The notes under the pieces are model-generated. The model had not been told where the DNA came from, did not search any database, and saw only the letters and a program-made list of their open reading frames with translations. The position numbers were made by a program, and so were the translations under genes. A stretch of DNA of 64,000 nucleotides from Mesorhizobium shangrilense (GTDB lineage Bacteria > Pseudomonadota > Alphaproteobacteria > Rhizobiales > Rhizobiaceae): the NCBI RefSeq assembly GCF_040537815.1, contig NZ_JBEWSZ010000008.1, positions 1-64,000 on the forward strand, given 5' to 3'. Of this stretch, positions 34,011-43,357 are shown piece after piece; positions within the stretch are counted from its first letter, which is position 1, and every line of letters begins with the position of its first letter.

Positions 34011-34295
34011 GTGTGGCTTGGGGGTGAGGGCTTGCAGATCTTTGACAGGATTGATTTGCTGATTGACGCAGACGATTGCCGGGCCGCGATCGAAGAGGCG
34101 CGCGCCTTGCTGCTTCAGCTTGAACAAAGGTCAGACGCGCTCAGACATGCGATCGATGACTTTCTGCTCGATCTGATGACGCTGGCTTTCATTGTTGAAT
34201 GTTACGGACGCGGCTTTGAATTTTTGGCGCGAACGCTTGCCCGTAGAAGACTGGCAAAGGTCAGGCTTTTGTCGGGAGGGTCGACTCCGCTATGA
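34011..34295 (+). CDS. Possible small hypothetical protein
   Basis: 94 residues from a GTG at 34011, with other starts possible. The central part is helical and well formed (DDCRAAIEEARALLLQLEQR, FLLDLMTLAFIVECYGRGFE), unlike the random frames around it. There is no good ribosome site and no recognisable family, so this is a tentative call. Confidence 0.35.
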   Translation: MWLGGEGLQIFDRIDLLIDADDCRAAIEEARALLLQLEQRSDALRHAIDDFLLDLMTLAFIVECYGRGFEFLARTLARRRLAKVRLLSGGSTPL

Positions 34296-34530
34296 GGAAA
34301 TGACACCTAAAAGCCTATGGCTGAAGCAGTCGCCCCGCGTTCCCGTATAGTGACGAAGGAAGCCCACGTCGTTTCGGAATTGCCTGTCGCATGGTCTATC
34401 GTCGGCCGCGGCAAAGCCATGGCGCGGCGAGGAACGGCGGTCGTCCGCGTCATACATGACGGAAGTCGGCGGCGTCTCACCGCGTCCACGATCTCGGCGT
34501 CCGAGCCGCGACCCCTCGCCAACCGATCGC

Positions 34531-35127
34531 TCAACCCGCGACATAAAGCTTCAACCCAGCCTTGGAACAAGCGAATCGCGCTACCATCGTTGCAGAGGAG
34601 CCGACCACCAGATAGCTCCAGTTGTAGTCCGCGCTTTTGGCCGACATAGCGGACCGACTCTCGCCACCGGCAAGGTTGAAGAGCGTTCCTTTGTTGCAGT
34701 CGTACTTGGCCTGCGTGAACCAGATGCCTGTGTTGGCGCTACTGCGTGAGCTAATCACGTTGACGACGCCAGCACCTTCATAGGCCAATTTCTGGACCAT
34801 GTACGTCGCATCAGGCTCCCCCGCCCGATCGACGCGAGTCGGTTCTGTAATCAAACCGCCGTCATATGGCGGTTCCACGGCGGCACTGGCGGCAGCCGTC
34901 TTGTCTGCGGCGACGGGCGGACGGTTCAGCATAACGCTAACGAACCCGCTGGTGGCAAGGACAAGCAGACCAAGCGCCGCGTAGAAGCCGTAGTCCGCTA
35001 AAGTTTGACTTGGAGGTGGAGGGGCAATGGGCCTGGTTTGTCTCGCCATGCCGACGTTGTCCGCACGCTTTCCGAAGCCTCTGAATTCCTTAGTGTCCAT
35101 CCAAACTCGACCGCCGCCCATCCCCAT
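34531..35127 (-). CDS. Hypothetical membrane-anchored protein
   Basis: 198 residues. A single transmembrane helix near residues 47-65 (YGFYAALGLLVLATSGFVSV) follows a basic, Pro-rich N-terminus, so the C-terminal ~130 residues are probably periplasmic. Two Cys (KYDCNKGT and RFACSKAG) could pair there. The ribosome site ggagga lies just upstream of two ATGs (35127 and 35121), and either may start the protein. No family is recognised. A 235-bp gap with no gene separates it from the preceding small gene. Confidence 0.55.
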   Translation of the reverse strand: MGMGGGRVWMDTKEFRGFGKRADNVGMARQTRPIAPPPPSQTLADYGFYAALGLLVLATSGFVSVMLNRPPVAADKTAAASAAVEPPYDGGLITEPTRVDRAGEPDATYMVQKLAYEGAGVVNVISSRSSANTGIWFTQAKYDCNKGTLFNLAGGESRSAMSAKSADYNWSYLVVGSSATMVARFACSKAGLKLYVAG

Positions 35128-35710
35128 TTATCCTCCGATATCTCAACAGTTCCTTGATGGCCTGCGAATTGCGTTCGGATATTCGGCGCATACAGGGGCC
35201 TCATCGCGCCGGGGACCTGCAATGCAACGGTGAAGTGCATAATGGGATTGACCGCGGAGGCGATGCCGCCGCGAAACGGGACACATCCCGCTCGAAGGTC
35301 GACGTCAATCCCGCAAGGCGCCATCAGCTCGCGCGGCGCGGATGCGGGAACCTAACGATTATACCTTTTTGAGCTCATTTCAGGGCTTTCGCTACGAATG
35401 ACATTCCAAAGAACGCGCGAAATTTCGTGCTCCATATATCCCGCAAAACCTCGCGAGCGCCCATCCGGTTTCGAGAAGATCGGCATGGCGCCGGGGCGCC
35501 GGCGGCCTTGATCGCCTGCCGGATAGCTTATGTGTCCTGAAAAGCCGACTGCGTTCGCATGTCGATGTGGCACCGCCAAGTGGCCTCGACGGAGCGCTTT
35601 TGGGCCTGGCGCCTCCAGTGTTTGATCTTGGCGAAGGACCTGCGCTACATCGGCAACCATCAAACCCGGCGAATGCAAGAATTACTTCGCACACGCCGGA
35701 TACGCTTCCG
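35128..35710. other. Gap without a supported gene
   Basis: About 580 bp between the membrane-anchored protein and the nuclease-like pair. Frames here lack motifs and ribosome sites. The right end lies just beyond the stop of the 175-aa gene; I see no terminator-like hairpin followed by a T tract. Confidence 0.45.
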
Positions 35711-36238
35711 TCAAAACGTGAAAGGCTCTGGCTTCGGAACGGTCTCTAAGGAGCAACCTTTGCGGGCAGGCGTCGCTAATTCGAAATTGGCATTCCACTC
35801 TGCAAATAGTTCAGGGACTTGATCGACACGAAAGTATCGTTCCGCGGCGGTCTTACTGGTTGCCTTGTCACGTCGCGCCAACCGCTCGGCTTCTGGCCGT
35901 GGGACGAGGTAGATTGCGCGAGCTTTGAACCCCTCGGATGGCAGCAGAACAATCGCCAGCCAATCGAATTGGTCATAGTCGTTGTAGCCGACATAGGCAG
36001 CACCCCGCTTAAATGTCCGCGACTTCACCGAAACACGTTGCGCTGGCCGGTCGAAAGGTTGCGCGATCACATCGTAGCCGGGCCAGTTGTCGGGAACTTT
36101 CAAGGCGGGGATACCCGCAAGCGTGAGTTCCGCGGCAACGATCATTTCACAAGCGTCGCCCATCTGCTTAGTCGTATACCGTTTTGGTGAAGTCGTCCCC
36201 ATGCTGGTCAAATTGGCGTCCAGTGGAGCTCTTAGCAT
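35711..36238 (-). CDS. PD-(D/E)XK-like nuclease-fold hypothetical protein
   Basis: 175 residues. The N-terminal half follows the order of a PD-(D/E)XK nuclease core: a helix with Glu37 (CEMIVAAELTLAG), Asp56 in PGYDVIAQ, then RVSVKSR with Lys72, and a following strand-rich DQFDWLAIVLL. The residue two before the Lys is Ser instead of Glu/Gln, so activity is uncertain. Such folds occur in DUF4365-like and intron-associated nucleases and in housekeeping hypotheticals. The start overlaps the end of the 228-aa gene by 7 bp, indicating coupled translation. Confidence 0.55.
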   Translation of the reverse strand: MLRAPLDANLTSMGTTSPKRYTTKQMGDACEMIVAAELTLAGIPALKVPDNWPGYDVIAQPFDRPAQRVSVKSRTFKRGAAYVGYNDYDQFDWLAIVLLPSEGFKARAIYLVPRPEAERLARRDKATSKTAAERYFRVDQVPELFAEWNANFELATPARKGCSLETVPKPEPFTF

Positions 36239-36918
36239 TTGAGAAAATCCTCATTGCCGGTGGCCCAGCCCAAGCGGAGCCGCTGCCCTGACTTTAGGAT
36301 CACCGTGCTCGACAGGTCAGGTTTAACTTCGGCACCGAAAAGGCTTGCGAAAGTGGCGAAATCCTCAAACCACATTCGGGCTGGTGAGAACGAGTGGACA
36401 ATCATGGCGCCTTCATCAGTCTTGAACCGCCGAGCCTCGATCAGCGCGGAAGCGGTCCGGTGCATCAGCTGATAACGGATTTGAAATGGGGGGACCTCCT
36501 CGAAACCGAGTAAGCTGCATAGGTGGCGCATGCGCACTCGCTTTCCCTGCGACGGATCGGCATACCACTCGCCCACGGTCGGGCCGAATGGCTCGCTTAC
36601 CTTGCCTTCGATGGTTGCAGCACAGGTCTGTTCGCCGAACCGGATTAGCGCAAACACGTCGTTCTGGCTGTCACGGTTGCCACCGTCGAGTCGCACCCTG
36701 TGCTCGGGCAAGGCCAGTAGTAACTCGGCCGGGCCGTCGAACATCTGCGCGACCTCGTGTGGCAAGCCATCAGCACTTTCCCAACAGTGAGCAAGCGTCT
36801 TTGCCGAGTAGCCGGTTCGCCATTGCCTCTCCGGTTCTGCGAGGAATGCTTGCCAACTCATCGGACCTTGGCTGGGGATATGAATCCGCGTCCCACGTAT
36901 ATTTCTCAGAATGCCCAA
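36232..36918 (-). CDS. Hypothetical protein with possible PD-(D/E)XK motif
   Basis: 228 residues from TTG 36918. ATG 36861 is an alternative, but the residues before it (RIHIPSQGPMSWQAFL) look like part of the protein. The central segment SQNDVFALIR ... ATIEGKVSEPF gives Asp87 and Glu104-x-Lys106, which fits a PD-(D/E)XK active site. The conserved-looking WRTGYSAKTLAHCWESADG lies N-terminal to it. The specific family is not certain. It is upstream of, and overlaps, the 175-aa nuclease-like gene, so the two probably act together. Confidence 0.55.
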   Translation of the reverse strand: MGILRNIRGTRIHIPSQGPMSWQAFLAEPERQWRTGYSAKTLAHCWESADGLPHEVAQMFDGPAELLLALPEHRVRLDGGNRDSQNDVFALIRFGEQTCAATIEGKVSEPFGPTVGEWYADPSQGKRVRMRHLCSLLGFEEVPPFQIRYQLMHRTASALIEARRFKTDEGAMIVHSFSPARMWFEDFATFASLFGAEVKPDLSSTVILKSGQRLRLGWATGNEDFLKC

Positions 36919-38178
36919 TGGAATACCCCGCTAGCACGTTCGACCTGCTGCTCACGCCTATTCTATCGGGTGAATAGTGAACTTCGGTTAAAAGTCTCGA
37001 CATATGGGGGGCATCTTGGTTGACGATAGAGCCGCCGCGCTGTCCTCGAACAGGTCGACGGTGCGCAGGTGGGGCGCTAAGACCGGCCTCGCTGCGGTGT
37101 CCAGTGATGGACGACTGTTCTATTGAAGCCGCCTTCTGCTTGCCCCCGGTGAACTCGGGGACAGTCCGTGCGCCTCCTTGCAGGGCTTCGTGCGAAATCG
37201 CGGTTCGCGAATCTGCCAGACTGGCCGGAAGAATGGCAGTGACTCTGCCGCGTGGAAGGCCCGCACGGGAAACCTGCCGAGTTTCAGTTCACCAGCCCTG
37301 CCTGCCGGGAGTTCGAGACAGCGCTGTATTCCGCAGCTATCGAAGAGGGGGGCGGCGATGCCGTCGAGTCCAAGGGAGGCTACGCGATCAGCTTCGAAGC
37401 TCAGCTCGGCTCCTGCTGCCAAATTTAGAACTTCGGCGATCCTTGCTGCAGACTTTGCCGTGGCGAGTGAGAGCAGCCGACCGCGATGGATGACGGGCTC
37501 GCCGTTCTCATTGTCCCAAATCTCCAATTGGCAACTTGGCGACAGCTCTCATGCCCATCAGCCCTTGCCGCCGCCACAGACAAGGCGGATGTCGGTCACT
37601 TCGATTTCGCAGCCTAGCGCCGCCGCAGCTTGCGCGAGACGCGGATGAACACGCAGACGGTACCGATACGGTTCTGGGGATAGTATGTCCGCAAGCCGGC
37701 ATTTCAGCGCTTCACAGGCCGGCATGTCGTTGGAATTGCCAACATCAAGCGAGGGTCGTTCGCATTTGCCGCTGGGGGCACCTGACGCATTGGAAACTCT
37801 TGGCAATAGCGCGACGCGGACAGGTCGCGACGATTTTCGGTCATGCGGATGCCCAGCGGGCTTCCGTTGGCATCGCCGGCAGCGCTGAAAAATGCACCTT
37901 CGTGCGGCAGGAACTCGGTGTCGATGGAGCACCGAATCTAGCTTGTTTGTGTCTTTCGAGCTGCCGGTGGCGCGGTGCCTGATCCCTTTGGCGATCCAAA
38001 CTGCTGCAAATATCTCGATATCGGCAACTTTACGATGAATGGGGCCAAGCCACAGAATCACGGCTTGATCTGAGGAACGAGGACGATCACGGGAACGCGC
38101 CGGCATTCTCTTCGAGTGGCTGACTTCCACCGGACCTACATCTGGGGTGGTCGCTCGACCGCCCCAATCACAGTGCTT
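36919..38178. other. 1.26-kb stretch with only weak open frames
   Basis: No gene can be supported well. Two minus-strand frames are the best candidates. 37120-37527 (MEIWDNENGEPVIHRGRLLS..., 135 aa) has a plausible N-terminal half and a random-looking C-terminal half. 37558-38130 ends in a plausible segment (YRYRLRVHPRLAQAAAALG, CEIEVTDIRLVCGGGKG) after a random-looking start. They could be remnants of one or two former genes, and neither matches a family I know. Confidence 0.35.
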
Positions 38179-39264
38179 CTACTCCGCTGCCGAAGCGGTG
38201 AGGCCGGGACGCGGCCGCCAGCCGAGTGCCGGCGCGATGGTCTCGATGAAATCTGTGATGATCTGCTCATATTCGTGCTGCTCAAATTCATAGGGAAGTT
38301 CGAGCCGCAACTCGTCCACCTTGACCAGGACCGGGTCGCTGGCCAGTTGCTCCAGTATCTGTTCTGACGTGCCGACGACGTCCTGGGCAAACAGCGTCCG
38401 CCTCTCGCCATGCGCCTTCAGGGTGCGTTCGTGGCGTCCGGCGGCATAGTCGGCATAGCGTTTTCGTGTCCGTGCGTCGGCGCTGTCAAAGGGGACGATC
38501 ACGCGGCCCAGCGCGGCGCGCCTTGGCCGCTCGCTCTGCTGGGCGAAGAACGTCTCCAGCTGGTGCAGTTGTGCCTCGAAGAAGTCGTCCGTGCCCTCGC
38601 CGGAGGTGACGTTGCCGAGCAGAAGATTGAGGCCATTGCGACCGGTCCACTCCACGGATTTCAGCGAGCCACCGCCGTACCAGATCCTGTCCGGAAGACC
38701 GGGCGCGTGCGGCTGAAGGCGAGGACGCACGCGGCCTCCGGGAAATTCGATGATCGCGCCGGGCTCGCCGATCGGATCGCCGCGCAGATTGTTGACGAGG
38801 CGCAAGATGCGCTCATGGGAGAAATCGAAATTCCGCCAGTCGCCGTCGAAGACAAGCGGGCCGAGGATTTCCGCATGCGGCGGGAAGCCGGCGCTCAAGC
38901 CGACATTCAACCGGCCCCGTGACAGCACGTCGACGGTCGACAGATCTTCGGCCAGGCGGTAGGGGCTCTCGTAGCCGATCGGGATCACCGCCGTGCCGAG
39001 TTCGATGCGGCTTGTGCGCTGCGTGGCGGCGGCCAGAAACGCGGCGGCAGAGGAGATGCCCGGCTCGAGATGGCGCTGCCGCACCCAGGCGCCGTCATAG
39101 CCGAGCCGCTCGCCGAGCTCGAACAGCTGCAGCGTCTTCTCGAGCCCTGAATGCGGGTCGCTGTCGGGGTAGTTGCCGGGCGTGAGGAAGGCGAGCTTGC
39201 GGATGCTGTGCGAGATTGTCGTCAAGGCCGCTGTCTCCCGGTTGCTGGCCGTTCCATGCCGCAC
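38179..39264 (-). CDS. Luciferase-like (LLM) flavin monooxygenase
   Basis: 361 residues of the bacterial luciferase-like family: LAFLTPGNYPDSD, LGYDGAWVRQRHLEP, IELGTAVIPIGYESPYRLAE and GRLNVGLSAGFPPHAE. These enzymes use reduced FMN and O2 to oxidise a substrate, often cleaving a C-S bond. A GTG start at 39264 lies directly after the stop of the upstream binding-protein gene (TAGGTG); a TTG at 39225 is possible. It is the last gene of the minus-strand cluster with two amino-acid-type binding proteins and a permease-ATPase fusion, so its substrate is probably what that transporter imports. Confidence 0.88.
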   Translation of the reverse strand: MRHGTASNRETAALTTISHSIRKLAFLTPGNYPDSDPHSGLEKTLQLFELGERLGYDGAWVRQRHLEPGISSAAAFLAAATQRTSRIELGTAVIPIGYESPYRLAEDLSTVDVLSRGRLNVGLSAGFPPHAEILGPLVFDGDWRNFDFSHERILRLVNNLRGDPIGEPGAIIEFPGGRVRPRLQPHAPGLPDRIWYGGGSLKSVEWTGRNGLNLLLGNVTSGEGTDDFFEAQLHQLETFFAQQSERPRRAALGRVIVPFDSADARTRKRYADYAAGRHERTLKAHGERRTLFAQDVVGTSEQILEQLASDPVLVKVDELRLELPYEFEQHEYEQIITDFIETIAPALGWRPRPGLTASAAE

Positions 39265-40203
39265 CTAGTACTTCTTTAGCCCAGGCGGATTGGTCCGTGA
39301 TTGCGCGATCTGCTCGGCGGAAAGGCTCCATCTTGCGAGCGCCTTGGCATAGGTACCCTCCTTGAGGGTTTCGTTGAGCGCCGCGGTGACCGCGTCGGCG
39401 ATGCCGCTGTCTTTCTTCGTCACGACGCCGACATCCGTCGTCAGCGGCCAGCCGGCGTTGACGGTTCCGACCGATCTGGTTTCGCCGGTAAGTGCCGCCT
39501 GATAGGCCTGAACCGAATTCATGGAGAAGATCGTATCGGCGCGACCGGACCGGATTGCCAGGCTCGATGCGGCGGTGTCGTCGAGATAAATGATCTCGAC
39601 AGGCTTCAGCCCGGCTTCGACATTGCGCCTGTTCCACTCGAGGATGATCTTTTCCTGGATCGCACCGGCATCGGTGATGACGCGCAGTCCGGCAATATCC
39701 TTTGGCTCCTTGATCGAGGTGATCGGGCTGTCGTTCCTCACATAGAAGCCGTGCAGGCCCTGCCGGTAGCTCGAAAAATCGTACTTCAGCTTGCGCTCTT
39801 CAGTGACGCCGACATTGCTGATGACGGCGTCGTATTTCCCTGACACCAGCCCCAGCGGCCAGTCCTCCCAGGCGACCGCGACGAGATTGAGCTTCCTGCC
39901 GAGCTTGTCGGCAATCAGCTGGGCGATATCGGGATCGGCCCCGACGACGGTTGCCGCGTCGGTCGCATAGGTGGCAATCGGAGGCGTTCCGCCAGGGGCG
40001 ATGCCAACCGTGAAGACGCCGTCCTCGACGAATTTGAAACGCTGCGGGATCGACGCGATGAGGGCGGGATCCTTCTCGGTCCGAGGGCGAGCGGACTGTT
40101 CGGGGCTGAGGTCAAAAGGCTCCGATGCAAGCGACACCAGGGAGGCCGCCAGAAACGCCGAAATGCCGATGACGGCAGGGATCGCTTTGGTTCTCAAGAA
40201 CAT
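39265..40203 (-). CDS. Polar amino-acid-type ABC substrate-binding protein
   Basis: 312 residues from ATG 40203; the open frame extends upstream, but the signal peptide MFLRTKAIPAVIGISAFLAA starts here. The mature protein is a family-3 (polar amino acid/cystine) binding protein: GVFTVGIAPGGTPP, TYATDAATVVGADPDIAQLI, YDAVISNVGVTEERK and DIAGLRVITDAG. It is closely related to the next gene (40335-41276), sharing the DLSPEQ mature start and the NPPGL end, so the pair arose by duplication. It sits 131 bp beyond its paralogue and immediately before the LLM monooxygenase. Confidence 0.92.
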   Translation of the reverse strand: MFLRTKAIPAVIGISAFLAASLVSLASEPFDLSPEQSARPRTEKDPALIASIPQRFKFVEDGVFTVGIAPGGTPPIATYATDAATVVGADPDIAQLIADKLGRKLNLVAVAWEDWPLGLVSGKYDAVISNVGVTEERKLKYDFSSYRQGLHGFYVRNDSPITSIKEPKDIAGLRVITDAGAIQEKIILEWNRRNVEAGLKPVEIIYLDDTAASSLAIRSGRADTIFSMNSVQAYQAALTGETRSVGTVNAGWPLTTDVGVVTKKDSGIADAVTAALNETLKEGTYAKALARWSLSAEQIAQSRTNPPGLKKY

Positions 40204-40334
40204 TGGATTTCCAATTTTTCGTGATGTTGTCCGGGCACGCCGCCGGCCTCCCGGCCAGATTTGCCCGAGAGCCGTTCGCACGCCTGCATGACTGAAGAGG
40301 CGGACGCCGATCGCGTCCGCCTTCAAGGTGAAGC

Positions 40335-41276
40335 TTAGCTGTTGGGCTTCGGCAGGCCCGGCGGGTTGGTGTGCGACTGGTCGATGGCCTCGGCGGTCAG
40401 ACTCCATTTCTTCAGCACCTCGCCATATTTGCCGGACGCGATCAGCTCGTTGATGGCGAGCGTGATGGCGTCGGCCAGGCCGCTGCCCTTGCGCGTCGCC
40501 ACCGCGATCTCGGCGGTCAGCGGCCAGCCGCCGCTGACGATGCCGACCAGCTTGGTCCTACCGTTCACGGCGGCAGAGTAGGCAAGCGTGGCGTTCGGAT
40601 TGAACTCGGCATCCGCGCGGCCCGACTGGATGGCGAGCTGGCTGGCGGCGGAGTCGTCATAGTACTGGACCTCGATCGGCTTCAACCCGGCAGCGACGTT
40701 CTCGCGGTCCCATTCCAGCAGAACCTTCTCCTGGTTGGTGCCCGCGCCGGTGATCACCCTCAGGCCGGCGATGTCCTTCGGTTCTTTGATCGAGCTGATC
40801 TTGCTGTCGGCCTTCACGTAGAAGCCGAGAACGTCCTGCCGGTAGGTCGAGAAGTCGAACTTCTCCTTGCGCTCCTCCGTCACCGTCACATTGCTGATGA
40901 CGGCATCATATTTTCCCGATGCGAGGCCGAGCGGCCAGTCGGCCCAGGCGACCGGAACCAGGTCGAGCTTGAGCCCCAGCGTCTCGGCAATCAGCACGGT
41001 GATATCAGGGTCGGTGCCGACGACGGTCTTGGCGTCGGTCGCATAGGTGCCAACTGGCGGATCCCACGGGCTGGTGGCGATGGTCAGATAGCCTTCCTTG
41101 GCGAATTTGAAAGTCGGCGAGATCGCTGCGGCCGCCTTGTCGCTCTTTTCGGTGTGAATTCGGCCCGGTTGCTCCGGGCTGAGGTCGAATTCCGCCGCCG
41201 GGGCGACGGAGGTGAAGGCGATGGCCGACAGGACCGCGCCGAAGGCGAGGGATAGCGGCTTCCTGTACAATGGCAT
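40335..41276 (-). CDS. Polar amino-acid-type ABC substrate-binding protein (paralogue)
   Basis: 313 residues from ATG 41276, with a ggagag ribosome site. The signal peptide LSLAFGAVLSAIAFTSVAPA is followed by AEFDLSPEQPGR. The binding-protein core parallels its downstream paralogue (GTYATDAKTVVGTDPDITVL, SGKYDAVISNVTVTEERKEK, GRADAEFNPNATLAY). It delivers an amino-acid-like ligand to the fused permease-ATPase encoded 93 bp upstream. Two binding proteins for one transporter suggest two related ligands. Confidence 0.92.
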   Translation of the reverse strand: MPLYRKPLSLAFGAVLSAIAFTSVAPAAEFDLSPEQPGRIHTEKSDKAAAAISPTFKFAKEGYLTIATSPWDPPVGTYATDAKTVVGTDPDITVLIAETLGLKLDLVPVAWADWPLGLASGKYDAVISNVTVTEERKEKFDFSTYRQDVLGFYVKADSKISSIKEPKDIAGLRVITGAGTNQEKVLLEWDRENVAAGLKPIEVQYYDDSAASQLAIQSGRADAEFNPNATLAYSAAVNGRTKLVGIVSGGWPLTAEIAVATRKGSGLADAITLAINELIASGKYGEVLKKWSLTAEAIDQSHTNPPGLPKPNS

Positions 41277-41369
41277 GGGTCTCTCCTTGCATGATGGACG
41301 TGCGGGCTGACGCTCCCGGCAGGGAGCCTGGAAAGCCGGCGGTTTGCACAAGCCGCCGGCCGGATCGAG

Positions 41370-43172
41370 CTAAAGAACCTTGGCGAGGAATTCGCGCGTG
41401 CGTTGGTGGGTGGGGGTGGTGAAGACCCGAGACGGCGTTCCGACCTCGAGGATTTTCCCGCCTTCCATGAACACGATGGTGTCGGCGACTTCACGGGCGA
41501 AGCCGATCTCGTGGGTGACGATCACCATCGTCGTACCGGAGGTCGCCAGCTCCTTGATGACATCAAGCACCTCGCCGACGAGCTCGGGATCGAGCGCCGA
41601 AGTCGGCTCGTCGAAGAGCAGCACCTTCGGCTTCAGCGCCAGCGCCCTGGCGATGGCGACACGCTGCTGTTGCCCTCCGGACAGATGGCGCGGATAGGCA
41701 TCGGCTTTCTCCGGCAGGCCAATGCGGGCCAACAGATCCTTGGCCAGCTCTACCGCCTCGGCGCGCGCAACGCCCTGCACCGAGACGGGCGCCTCGATGA
41801 TGTTTTCGATCACCGTCAGATGCGGGAAGAGATTGAAGTTCTGGAACACCATGCCGATCGCGGCGCGGCGTCGGCGGATCGCAGCTTCCTTGAGCTCGTA
41901 AAGCGTCTGCCCGTCGCGATGATAGCCGACCAACTCGTCGTCGATGGTCACGAAACCGGTATCGGTCCGCTCGAGATGGTTGATGGTGCGCAGCAGCGTC
42001 GACTTGCCGGCACCCGACGGGCCGATGATCGCCGTCACCGATCCCGGCGCGAGATCGAGGTCGACACCGTCGAGAACCGTCAGCGCGCCGAAGCGCTTGG
42101 AGACGTCACGGATTTCGATGCGTCCGACACCGCGCCGCGCCAGTTTTTCGCCCGCGGTAACCAGTGGCTTGCGAACCGCTGTGGTCGATGCAGGGGCCGG
42201 AGGAGGGGATTTCACTGCCGGCGCCGCGCCACGGCCGGATAGGAAGGCAAGGACGTTGGGCAGGAGAGGGCCGGACGGCGTGCGCACGGCGCCGCGTGCG
42301 AACCGTCGTTCGATGCCGAGCTGGACGATCGACAGCACGCTCATGATGATGAGGTACCATATGGTCGCCACCATCAAGAGCGGGATGACTTCCAGATTGC
42401 GCTTGTAGATGACCTGGACGGTGTAAAAGAGCTCGGGCAGAGCGAGCACGTAGACCATCGAGGTGGACTTGGCCAAGCCGATCATCTCGTTGAAGCCGCT
42501 GGGCAGGATGGCGCGCATGGCTTGCGGCAGGACTATGCTCAGCGCCTGCCGGCGCCGCGAAAGGCCGAGCGCGGCAGCGGCTTCGTGCTGGCCCTGGTCG
42601 ACCGAAAGAATGCCGCCGCGGATGATCTCGGCCGAGAAGGCGGCCTGGTTGAGGCTCAACCCGACCACCGCCACCCAGAACGGGGTGAACATCTCGACGG
42701 TGTTGTATTGCGCGAACAGCAGGCTGGTGAAAGGCACACCGACATCGATGGTCGGATAGAGATAGCCGAGATTGTTGAGGACGAGCAGAAGCACGATCAG
42801 CGGAATGGAGCGCAACAGCCAGATATAGGCCCAGGACACGCCCGACAGCAGCGGCGACGGAGAAACCCGCGCGAAAGCAAGCAGCGTCCCCAGAAGAAAG
42901 CCGAGTGCCGAGGCGAGCACAGTCAAAAGCAGCGTGCGGGCAAGGCCGACCAGCACAGGTTCGGAGAGGAAGAAGCGAGCAAAGACATCCCAGCCCCATC
43001 TGGGGTTGGTCAGAATCGACTGCAGCGTGAAGAAGATCAGCACGACGGCGACGACAGTGCCGACCACGCGCCAAGGATGCCTGGCCGGCACCACCCTGTA
43101 TCCCTGACGGTCGGGGCTGAACGGTACATTTCTGGGGGAGGCTACCTCGCCTATGTCGGCCGTCACTGTCAT
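41370..43172 (-). CDS. Fused amino-acid ABC permease and ATP-binding protein
   Basis: 600 residues from ATG 43172 (MTVTADIGEVASPR). The N-terminal ~310 residues are a HisM/GlnP-type permease with the EAAAALGLSRRRQALSIVLP coupling loop. After a Pro/Ala-rich linker, the C-terminal ~250 residues are a complete HisP/GlnQ-type ATPase: GPSGAGKST (Walker A), [15 protein letters not shown] (signature), VLLFDEPTSALDPE (Walker B) and VTHE (switch His). Usually these are separate polypeptides. Polar amino acid/cystine specificity is inferred from the family and the paired binding proteins. An AT-rich 185-bp gap upstream (43173-43357) probably holds its promoter. Confidence 0.93.
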   Translation of the reverse strand: MTVTADIGEVASPRNVPFSPDRQGYRVVPARHPWRVVGTVVAVVLIFFTLQSILTNPRWGWDVFARFFLSEPVLVGLARTLLLTVLASALGFLLGTLLAFARVSPSPLLSGVSWAYIWLLRSIPLIVLLLVLNNLGYLYPTIDVGVPFTSLLFAQYNTVEMFTPFWVAVVGLSLNQAAFSAEIIRGGILSVDQGQHEAAAALGLSRRRQALSIVLPQAMRAILPSGFNEMIGLAKSTSMVYVLALPELFYTVQVIYKRNLEVIPLLMVATIWYLIIMSVLSIVQLGIERRFARGAVRTPSGPLLPNVLAFLSGRGAAPAVKSPPPAPASTTAVRKPLVTAGEKLARRGVGRIEIRDVSKRFGALTVLDGVDLDLAPGSVTAIIGPSGAGKSTLLRTINHLERTDTGFVTIDDELVGYHRDGQTLYELKEAAIRRRRAAIGMVFQNFNLFPHLTVIENIIEAPVSVQGVARAEAVELAKDLLARIGLPEKADAYPRHLSGGQQQRVAIARALALKPKVLLFDEPTSALDPELVGEVLDVIKELATSGTTMVIVTHEIGFAREVADTIVFMEGGKILEVGTPSRVFTTPTHQRTREFLAKVL

Positions 43173-43357
43173 GGATCGCCGTCGCTCCAATGGAATAATG
43201 CGCGGAATACTGTATATTTTACAAGTAAACCTATTATACATTAACCGATATCGCGACTATAGCGTGACAATTGTTTTTATATTTACGGTGCTCCGGAGTT
43301 AAATCGTCTATATATAGCTGCCTTCGTGGGCGAGCTGCTGTGGCTGACGCGCTTCGA

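Noticed and set aside
37558..38130. 190-aa minus-strand frame
   Set aside because: Only the last ~55 residues look protein-like; the first two thirds are Arg/Ser-rich with no ribosome site. Kept only as a note in the region entry.
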